Source of the DNA: Terebella lapidaria
Lineage: Eukaryota; Annelida; Polychaeta; Terebellida; Terebellidae
Length of the DNA: 64,000 bases
Assembly (NCBI GenBank): GCA_949152475.1
Contig: OX424559.1
Coordinates: 36,129,119 to 36,193,118 of the forward strand
Direction of reading: 5' to 3'
Each line of letters begins with the position of its first letter. Position 1 is the first letter of the stretch. Of the stretch, positions 24,082 through 34,300 are shown in pieces. The position numbers were made by a program, and so were the translations under genes. A model generated the notes under the pieces. That model made no database searches, had not been told where the DNA came from, and was given only the letters and a program-made list of their open reading frames with translations.

Positions 24082-24758
24082 TAGTCAGGAGGAATATTGA
24101 GCATATGGCACTCAGGGTGGAAATGTAGTACAGACTTTTTCTATCGATTGATATGGCTTCATAATGGTCTAAGACAACCTTTTTCAGAGGGTGTGTAAAA
24201 TTTTCTCCCGGGCTAACTTTTTTATGGCCTTTTTCAAAATGGCCGAAATTGAAAATTAGGTATTTTAGGAAAAAAAACAAAATTATCCTCCCGGCATGAT
24301 GCTTTTGGTCTATTAAGGTGACATTTAGTTATATGGAGATATATTCTTCATAACAATACTAATAATACCGATTCAAAAGTCCCGAAAATGGAAAAAATCC
24401 AAGATGGCCGCCAAATTCTCGCCATTTTTACATGAATGCTCATGAATGCTTCCTGCCAAATTGAGATAGGAAGCCAATTTTGGTGTCTAACCCTGGGTTT
24501 TGGGGTATGAGGATTCCAAATAAATAACCAGTTTCATGATTGGATGGTTCGTAGATGCTCAGAATCCAAGATGGCTGCCAAACGATAGCTCGATTTCGCA
24601 AATAAGCGCCAATAACCGTCACATATTCAAAATAAGAAGGCAATTTTGGTGGCCATTCCTGGGGTTTGGGGTATGAGAGTGCTACCTGAAGAAATCCTTT
24701 TGTGTGTAGATGGTGATTGGCCAGTTTAAAGCTATCCAACTGTCCAAAAGCCAAGATA
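24082..24758 (+). repeat. left arm of a ~670-bp inverted repeat
   Basis: The arm is the reverse complement of 27,446-28,105 with roughly 90% identity by eye. It starts tagtcaggagga, and the partner ends tcctcctgacta. Shared internal blocks include ggcggccatcttggattttt and aaggttgtcttagaccatta, seen here on the opposite strand. Confidence 0.75.
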
Positions 24759-24959
24759 AGGACTAATTAATAAAACACATGCAAACAAACCTGTTTAATA
24801 ACACTCACTCGCACTTCAAAATAAACAGTACCACTACCAGGCATAATTTTTTTTCCGAGCAATCAAACCCAAGTATATTATATCAGGCATATCAATACCA
24901 AGTATATTATATTAGGCATTTAAAACCATATAACAGCTGCCAGAATGTTTGATCAGATA

Positions 24960-27330
24960 GTAAAAAAAACTCTTGAAATTGATGATCACTTCACCATCAA
25001 ATCAAATTGGCAAAGTCTGTGACTACTTTGTTTCAATTGAGTTTCTACGAGGAGATTGGCCTCACATTGGTACTTACATTCACTGCCTTTTCTGAGTATA
25101 AAATCCTCCTAAGCTGGACAAATAACTTGATGAGGAAGTTGTTGACGTTATTAACAAATATATCAACACAGAGGACGTTGATTAGACGAGATACAGCAAG
25201 TTACATGACATTATAAATGATGTTCAGCTTCATTTCAAGAATTATACAGAGTCATGCAAAAAGGGTAACAGGACCCACAGGTTCAGGTTATCCCGTCCAC
25301 CTTCTTGTCAAACCTTTATGTGCCATTCCAGCAAACACTGATCCAGATGAGTGAAAAAACGCTGCTGAAGAACAAGCCTGGAACATTATAGCCTCCACGA
25401 AAATGGTTGTACATAAACATAAACACAAAGACTGATGGGTAAGTCAGTGCAAATCAAAACCCTTTGAAAGCCTGGAATCCTAATTTTGACTTACAATATG
25501 TTGTTGATGCATACGCCTGCATTCGATATATTGTGTCATATTATTGCAACAAGAAGCAGAGTGAAGATGAAGAACCATGCAGAGCACAATATGCTGGGAT
25601 AAGACAGACGATAAGCTAGAATGACTAGGCAAAACATACCTGACCACTAGGGAGATGAGTGTCATGGAGGCTATTTACAAGGCCACAGGCACACCTCTCA
25701 AAAACTGTAGTCGGGATGTTGTTTGGATACTTGCAGATCCGACAAGTACCAGACTGACACTTCCATTCTTACTGCTGGGCCACTGAGATTCAGGCATTGA
25801 TTACGTGTGGCTACACTGTATATCTGCACTAGACAGGTACATGTACAATCATGTACTATGCACGCCCTCCTGTAGATATTCTCAAAGACCTGTCTGGTTG
25901 AAATTGTATCCCTCTTCAATGTTGATAGTAAACCAGGTAGAGATTATGAACCATCTGAAGAAAATTCTACCCATAACAACGACAACCGGTCCAATGTTCC
26001 ATATGCTTGATCGAAGTTGGCTGGGAACAAATGATAGATCTGAAGACGGAAATCTTTAAGTAAAGCTTGCACATCTGTAGGGCCAGTGAGAAACATTATC
26101 AGAATCTCATGGTTCTTTATCTTAACCACTTTGAAATGGATTTAAATGAGTGGGAGCATTTCCTACTATGGCAAAAGGACAAGCATCAGCAACATTACCA
26201 GAGAAAAGCAAGCGCTATTTGGAAATAATATCAAAGAGGTTGAAGTAGCCATGAAGAGATCCGAGAAAATCATCTTGCAGAAGATGCCTTGGCACACATT
26301 GCCCCAGCAAGTGGCGGCTGGACGCTTGGAAACAAAAGCCAACCTAGATGATGCTTACCTCGAGGACATCAGTTTGGAAGACCTGCCAGATTGAGTGGCC
26401 TGCCTCGGAGCTCCAACACCAAGATGGGCTCAGTTGTCAGTAGAGCACAGCATCTTGGCAATCAAATAGAATCAGGTTTAAGTTCTCATGCAGTGCATGA
26501 ACAATATGCAAGGGAAAGTCTTCATTCATACTCGCTAGTGGTGCATCGATAAGATGAATGGAAAATGTCTGGGGACTTTCAATATATTGGTAAAGGAAAG
26601 TTCTATATCATCAAAGCTCTGATGTGTGGCTCCAACTGGCAAAGAAGCATTTACCATCAGTGGCGGAACCATGCTTCCATGCAAGGGGTGTGGGACAAAA
26701 GTATATACCACTTGCTGAAGAGCTCATCACTGCCCCCAAAGGTTAGGCATCAAAACCTCGAGCTGATAATCATTGATGAGATCTCAGCAGAGGCTTGCTG
26801 AATTTCATCAGAGGTCGTCTGGATCAACTCATGAGAAACAAAAGTTCTTCATGATTCTGGCAGTCAGTGATTTTATCCACTGCCGCATGTAAGATGACAA
26901 ATACTGAGACCCAGCTGCCCTTGCAGAGCCTTGGGACGACTTCAAGGTTACTACTTTGACCGACATAATGAGACAAAAAAATGACAAATCGTTTTCGGAG
27001 ATGTTGAATCATAGAGCTCTGAAAATTAGGAGATGCTTAAGGATCACAGATCCAAGCAGATGTACTTCATGTGTTTCCTTTCCAGAAAGTTGCTGCTGCA
27101 GACTGATTCTTTGAACAGACAGAAATCGAAGATTGTGACTGTGAATGTTATCGAGAATATATCTGGCTTGAAGAAGAATACCTGGCTTGAAGAAGAAACA
27201 CCTGTACCCATTGAATGCAACCTTTCTGCTAATGTTACACTCTGTAAGGGCTCCATGATGACTATGATGAGCAATCCCAATGTAGAGGATGGTCTGGTGA
27301 GGATGGTCTGGTGAGAGTCTGGTCAGACCT
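24960..27330 (+). pseudogene. decayed Rep/PIF1-helicase (Helitron-like) gene
   Basis: Multiple frameshifts and stops, but the order of motifs is kept on the plus strand. Near 25,125-25,320: EEVVDVINKYIN and SCKKGNRTHRFRLSRPPSC, the segment after the HUH Rep domain. Near 25,470-25,560: [18 protein letters not shown]. Near 26,565-26,620: a Walker A remnant, GKGKFYIIKAL. At 26,760-26,790: Walker B, LIIIDEIS. Near 26,945-27,010: LTDIMRQKNDKSFSEML. Near 27,225-27,300: VTLCKGSMMTMM, then NVEDGLV. These are the helicase motifs of RepHel proteins that drive rolling-circle transposition. The HUH motif itself is not seen. The gene lies between the inverted arms and is non-functional as read. Confidence 0.7.
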
Positions 27331-27445
27331 CCCGAAGAGTTGGTTCAGAAATATTTTTTTTCTGTCTGATAGTGGTTGATTCTGTTGATTTTGTGCGAGT
27401 GGGTGCTATTAGACGGGTTCGTTTACATGTTTCACATTAATTAAT

Positions 27446-28105
27446 GGTTATCTTCGCCTTTGAACACCTATAAATTGGCCAGTTACCATCTACACACAAG
27501 ATTATTTCATCAAGTAGCACCCTCATACCCCAAAGCCCAGGACTGGCCACCAGAGTTGGCTTGTTATCTTGATATATATGACGGTCATTGGTGCTTATTT
27601 GCGAAATCGGGCTAAAATTTTGCAGCCATCTTGGATTCTGAGCAGCTTCAAACCATCCAAACACAAAACTGGTTATATATTTGAAATCCTCATACCCCAA
27701 AACCCAGGGTTAGACACCAAAATTGGCCTCCCATCTCAATTTGGCAGGAAGTTATGAACATTTGTGTAAAAATGGCGAGAATTTGGCGGCCATCTTGGAT
27801 TTTTTCCATTTTTGGGGCGTTTGAATCGGTATTATTAGTATTGTTATGAAGGATATATCTCCATGTAACTAAATGTCACCTTAATAGACCAAAAGCATCA
27901 TGCCAGGAGGATAATTTTGTTTTTTTTCCTAAAATACCAAATTTTCGATGTCGGCCATTTTGAAAAAGGCCATAAAAAAGTTAGCCCGGGAGAAAATTTT
28001 ACACACCCTCTGAAAAAGGTTGTCTTAGACCATTATGAAGCCATATCAATCGACAGAAAAAGTCTGTACTACGTTTCCACCCTGTGTGAAATTTCCTCCT
28101 GACTA
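27446..28105 (-). repeat. right arm of the ~670-bp inverted repeat
   Basis: Mirror of 24,082-24,758. It ends tttcctcctgacta at 28,105, only ~240 bp from the stop codon of the receptor gene's most downstream tail copy. Confidence 0.75.
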
Positions 28106-28341
28106 AGAGTTCTAAATGCCATATCGATGTTCAACCATACCCCATTGTGAATATGACATAATATTGTACAAATTTCATACCCGTGGGAGTATGACGAATA
28201 CACTAGTCAATCTTCGCGTTGCACGGAAGATTACAACAGTAATCTACCCTGGTACCATGGGTTTTTCTACGCGGAATAGGCCAAGGTCTGGAATATTGTT
28301 GAAAATGTAAATCCTGGATAAATTCCCACTCGATACCATCT

Positions 28342-28392
28342 TTACTCTGGTCTCGTCTGGTTGCCACCAATCACATCATAGAAATTTGAAGC
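28342..28392 (-). CDS. terminal tail exon, downstream duplicate
   Basis: 51 nt, acceptor gttttcag, 16 residues ending GGNQTRPE then TAA. Contains FYDVI, a possible SH2 site. Identical to the copy at 28,948-28,998. It is reachable only if the upstream terminal exon, which also stops, is skipped. Confidence 0.7.
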   Translation of the reverse strand, partial: ASNFYDVIGGNQTRPE

Positions 28393-31300
28393 CTGAAAAC
28401 ACAATTTGATGATACATATTGACACTTTTTAGCAAAAAAATATGCATATATTTGCTTCAGACTTTTACAAATAAAATATCACATGAACGTGTACAGGTGT
28501 ATTTAGTCAGAAAAATGATACATCACCTGCTTATTCTGTATACTGAGGCTTTCGTATGGTTTGACAATGCCCATATCTTCCCGTTCTTTCACATTCTGGA
28601 AATCGTCGTCATTTCCGATATGAGGATTTGGCATTGCACCGGAATTCACCTGCATCAGAAGGATACAATGTAAGTATCAATTTATTACCACCAATTCAAT
28701 TAGATTTTGGTGATGCCAATAAGAAACGTAAATTACAACATTTTGCGATAGAAACAAAGCCCGACCAAATTGTACAAATTTCATACCCGTGGGAGTATGA
28801 CGAATACACTAGTCAATCTTCGCGTTGCACGGAAGATTACAACAGTAATCTACCCTGGTACCATGGGTTTTTCTACGCGGAATAGGCCAAGGTCTGGAAT
28901 ATTGTTGAAAATGTAAATCCTGGATAAATTCCCACTCGATACCATCTTTACTCTGGTCTCGTCTGGTTGCCACCAATCACATCATAGAAATTTGAAGCCT
29001 GAAAACACAATTTGATGATACATATTGACACTTTTTAGCAAAAAAATATGCATATATTTGCTTCAGACTTTTACAAATAAAATATCACATGAACGTGTAC
29101 AGGTGTATTTAGTCAGAAAAATGATACATCACCTGCTTATTCTGTATACTGAGGCTTTCGTATGGTTTGACAATGCCCATATCTTCCCGTTCTTTCACAT
29201 TCTGGAAATCGTCGTCATTTCCGATATGAGGATTTGGCATTGCACCGGAATTCACCTGCATCAGAAGGATACAATGTAAGTATCAATTTATTACCACCAA
29301 TTCAATTAGATTTTGGTGATGCCAATAAGAAACGTAAATTACAACATTTTGCGATAGAAACAAAGCCCGACCAAATAGTTTATACAGAGACACACTGGCG
29401 TCATCAGGGGCAGACAGTGTGTTAAATGTAGTTGTTTCTACTGTACACCTGATGGAATTAGTATACAACTGCCCAACAACCTATGAAAATAATTTAGCAA
29501 TCCGAAACTAACCCCATGGAACAGATACATGAAAAGTACAAAAGTACCCAATCACAAGTCAGAAGGCTACTGAGTTGATGGTATCTTCGGGGACAGATTT
29601 AACGTCCGCCAGCAGTGACACCAACTCATTGGTATAAATGTGAGTATCAATCTATTACCACCAATACAATCAGATTTTGATGATGCCAATAAGAAAGGTA
29701 AAATACAACATTTTGCAATAGAAACAAAGCCCGATCAAATAGTTTATACAAGATTCAAATTTACGCACAAATAACCAACATGCATAATTACATCCAAAGG
29801 AAACGATAATGTGAATTTTTGTTAAAAACTTATATGTAGATCTTATATGTGATTATATATGTAAAATAATTGCATCCAATGCAACCTTTGCGATGTTTTC
29901 ATATGTGTGAGTCTGATGCACTGCAACGTCAGACAGAAATCCTGTGGCTCCAACATTTTCATAGTGCACTGGGTGCAGAGCATGTTCTTTTTGCACCTGT
30001 GAGAATAAATTCGTATTCATGACTCAACACAGCATACTGCATGTACATACCTTTTGTTTGCGTTAATAATTATGGATAACATGGGCACCCAAAATACCGT
30101 AGGTTTATGTTCCCTGTACAGAAAGATGACAAGAGCAGTGATTATCCCTGCAGCCAAGAGGCACCCGAGAGCAATGCCAACAATTGCCCCGGTTGAGAGA
30201 CCTTCAAGGGAAAACCATCACTTTAGTATGTTGATGACTGTTCAATATACTGGTATGAACAATAATTTTAAAAGCGTGGAGTAATGTGTATTTGATGAGA
30301 TATCGAACATCCTTGCCTTCTCGATTATTGTATTGTATAAAAGTTAACCATCAGCTCTGAGGGCTGAGTAAAATGCATTTAGAGTAACATTATGTTAACA
30401 ATTCAGGGGGTACATGTGACTTCAAATTCTTCAAAATATGATATACCTGCACACATTTGTGCTAGCTTTGTCATGTACATACCTCCGTCGTTGATGTCAT
30501 ACTCCCAGCTGTCACTATACACCACATGCTCCTGATCATACAGAGAAACTGTAACAGTGATCTTCCCTGGATCTCCTGGGGGAAGTGGGACTTGGATCTG
30601 GTTCAGGGAGGTGTCTGTGGAGTTCGTTGTCTCACAGTTATCTGGCTCATTCGTATCACAAACTTTCGTCCTTATCAGTGAGATGTACTCGGCATTAGTG
30701 ATCTCGATAGTGATGATGACCATGTCTCCCTCGATCCTGATCGTTGGTTTCTCATCTGCCAATGCTACTTCAGCTGAAATTGCGATTTGTAAATTTACTT
30801 GATTGTGCCTTACTCCTCACAAAAACTTGCTTGCAACACTCATAGTGTGTAACATGTCGAGCACATCTTGAAACTCACGTTCGGTGGAGAAGGTTGCTGA
30901 ATTCCCAGTCGCCTCACTGTTATCATCAAATGAGTTGGTTGCTGTAATGCTGATTATGTATGTGCTTTCCGAAAATATTGTGGATTCGTTGATGAGTTTG
31001 TAACTGATTATTTCGCCGTTGTTAAACTCTGACTCAATATAAGCCTCCAATTCAATTAGATTTTGGTGATGCCAATAAGAAACGTAAATTACAACATTGT
31101 GCGATAGAAACAAAGCCCGACCAAATAGTTTATACAGAGACACACTGGCGTCATCAGGGGCAGACAGTGTGTTAAATGTAGTTGTTTCTACTGTACACCT
31201 GATGGAATTAGTATACAACTGCCCAACAACCTATGAAAATAATTTAGCAATCCGAAACTAACCCCATGGAACAGATACATGAAAAGTACAAAAGTACCCA

Positions 31301-34300
31301 ATCACAAGTCAGAAGGCTACTGAGTTGATGGTATCTTCGGAGACAGATTTAACGTCCGCCAGCAGTGACACCAACTCATTGGTATAAATGTGAGTATCAA
31401 TCTATTACCACCAATACAATCAGATTTTGATGATGCCAATAAGAAAGGTAAAATACAACATTTTGCAATAGAAACAAAGCCCGATCAAATAGTTTATACA
31501 AGATTCAAATTTACGCACAAATAACCAACATGCATAATTACATCCAAAGGAAACGATAATGTGAATTTTTGTTAAAAACTTATATGTAGATCTTATATGT
31601 GATTATATATGTAAAATAATTGCATCCAATGCAACCTTTGCGATGTTTTCATATGTGTGAGTCTGATGCACTGCAACGTCAGACAGAAATCCTGTGGCTC
31701 CAACATTTTCATAGTGCACTGGGTGCAGAGCATGTTCCTTTTGCACCTGTGAGAATAAATTCGTATTCATGACTCAACACAGCATACTGCATGTACATAC
31801 CTTTTGTTTGCGTTAATAATTATGGATAACATGGGCACCCAAAATACCGTAGGTTTACGTTCCCTGTACAGAAAGATGACAAGAGCAGTGATTATCCCTG
31901 CAGCCAAGAGGCACCCGAGAGCAATGCCAACAATTGCCCCGGTTGAGAGACCTTCAAGGGAAAACCATCACTTTAGTATGTTGATGACTGTTCAATATAC
32001 TGGTATGAACAATAATTTTAAAAGCGTGGAGTAATGTGTATTTGATGAGATATCGAACATCCTTGCCTTCTCGATTATTGTATTGTATAAAAGTTAACCA
32101 TCAGCTCTGAGGGCTGAGTAAAATGCATTTAGAGTAACATTATGTTAACAATTCAGGGGGTACATGTGACTTCAAATTCTTCAAAATATGATATACCTGC
32201 ACACATTTGTGCTAGCTTTGTCATGTACATACCTCCGTCGTTGATGTCATACTCCCAGCTGTCACTATACACCACATGCTCCTGATCATACAGAGAAACT
32301 GTAACAGTGATCTTCCCTGGATCTCCTGGGGGAAGTGGGACTTGGATCTGGTTCAGGGAGGTGTCTGTGGAGTTCGTTGTCTCACAGTTATCTGGCTCAT
32401 TCGTATCACAAACTTTCGTCCATATCAGTGAGATGTACTCGGCATTAGTGATCTCGATAGTGATGATGACCATGTCTCCCTCGATCCTGATCGTTGGTTT
32501 CTCATCTGCCAATGCTACTTCAGCTGAAATTGCGATTTGTAAATTTACTTGATTGTGCCTTACTCCTCACAAAAACTTGCTTGCAACACTCATAGTGTGT
32601 AACATGTCGAGCACATCTTGAAACTCACGTTCGGTGGAGAAGGTTGCTGAATTCCCAGTCGCCTCACTGTTATCATCAAATGAGTTGGTTGCTGTAATGC
32701 TGATTATGTATGTGCTTTCCGAAAATATTGTGGATTCGTTGATGAGTTTGTAACTGACTATTTCGCCGTTGTTAAACTCTGACTCAATATAAGCCTCTTC
32801 CATGAACTCTTGTTTCGTCTCATTGTTGATATAGGCAACAAAAAATGTCTGAGGGAATCCACCATTGAAGCCTGCTGTCCACTGAATATTCAGACTGACT
32901 GATGTCGCATAATCAAGTCGAGGAGCAGAAGGTTCACTTGGTGGTCCTATGTGAAAATTCACTTTTACTGTAATTTCAAAAGATTGTTACACAATTTGAA
33001 ATTCAGAAGAATTTTTTAATGATCTAGTAATAGTGTCCTCTGACTGACCTTGTTGTTCCAAAGTAAAGGTGATCATAGCAGGAGGTCCGATGTCATTCCC
33101 AACAGTCAAGATGTAGTCACCAAAATTAAACTCCTCAACTCCCAAGATTCTCAGCTCCACTGTTTCCTGTACCAGGTGATTTGTCTCGAGGACATGAAGT
33201 TTTGTGTTTTCGGGTGCACTATTGGAACTGTCATTGAAGGAGAGGTGATCTTGTTGTATCTCAGTGAAGGGGTTCGCTGTCATCAATATGGAGAAACTGA
33301 CATTGGATCCCAAACTGCTGCCAACTTTCACAAAGTCTTCCCCTGGGCTGAACGGACCTGTGTGATCAGTACAAAAAGAATAGTGACACTGATAATGAAT
33401 ATTCATGTATACCAAGAAGTAAGAATGACCATCTCTAATATATCAGTCAAAATCAGTGTAGAATAACTCACAGGATACATTCATGAAATATTCCCTTGTT
33501 TTATCCTGTCCTATGTCGTTCCCAGCTGTACACAGATAGTCGCCTGTATCCAGACATTGGACACCCTGGAAAGTGAACTCTGCTGTCTGTTCTGTGTCTT
33601 CTATCGTGTGTGTGGTCGACAGAACTGTCCCGTTGTCTTTGTATGATATTTCTATCTGTGAATCTGGACGGCTTGAAATATCACAGGATATTCCTGAGCT
33701 ATTGGATTGGACAGGGCTCGATGGTGAAGATTTAAAATCCTTGATCTCAGCCTCATCTGGGAAACAAGTACATGTAAGCAGTTGGAGAATAATAGTACAG
33801 CCGAGTGAGTGACGATGATATGCTTAGAATCTCAATATCCCTATGGAAAATAAAATATATGCACTAACTTTTGTAATCAAATACTTAATGATAAATCAAA
33901 TTGGGTCAATCATACATTTTAATCCATATCAGGAATGTGAAATTATATTGAAAATTACAATGCACGGTCAGTGTGAACTGAATGTTGGCGTCTGGACCCT
34001 TATTGTTTGAAGCTGGAGAATTAGTTGGAGAATAATATTTGAAATTACAATGCACAGTTAATGTGAACTCAACGCTGGAGTCTGGAGCTATATAATTTGA
34101 AGCTGTGCATGTGTGAATCCCATGATCGTCTTTCTGTACGGGGTTGAAGCTCAGCTTCGCTCCAGATATCCCGTCCCAGTTGTAGCTACAGGGCGGGTTA
34201 CAGTCTGCTACACACGTCCTGGTCACGGTGTCTTGTCCAGCCACAGCTGTCTCCGAGGTACCTCCATCCAGACGGATGTTTGTTGGTGGGTCTGTAAATA

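Larger units (their letters stand above)
28165..29376. repeat. 606-bp direct tandem duplication of the receptor tail exons
   Basis: Units are 28,165-28,770 and 28,771-29,376, with no difference noticed by eye. Each holds tail exon 2 (123 nt), the terminal exon (51 nt, TAA) and the 3' flank. Such identity means a very recent event or an assembly duplicate. Confidence 0.85.
29297..32796. repeat. 1,750-bp direct tandem duplication of FN3-2, transmembrane and tail-1 exons
   Basis: Units are 29,297-31,046 and 31,047-32,796. About six substitutions were noticed (for example 30,672 t versus 32,422 a, changing Arg to Trp), so identity is ~99.6%. Each unit holds the last part of the FN3-1 exon, FN3-2, the transmembrane exon and tail exon 1. 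An older, diverged copy of the junction sequence lies at 29,641-29,750. Confidence 0.88.

Noticed and set aside
23673..24104. 143-codon minus-strand ORF with hydrophobic runs
   Set aside because: Crosses the end of a mobile element and unique DNA; no start context or homologous pattern.
31636..31746. ITAM in the receptor tail
   Set aside because: The two YEN(V/I) motifs are separated by about 16 residues between them, outside the usual 6-12 spacing.
33050..33466. 138-codon plus-strand ORF
   Set aside because: Antisense shadow of the Ig domain 5 exon, which has good splice borders and conserved domain pattern on the minus strand.
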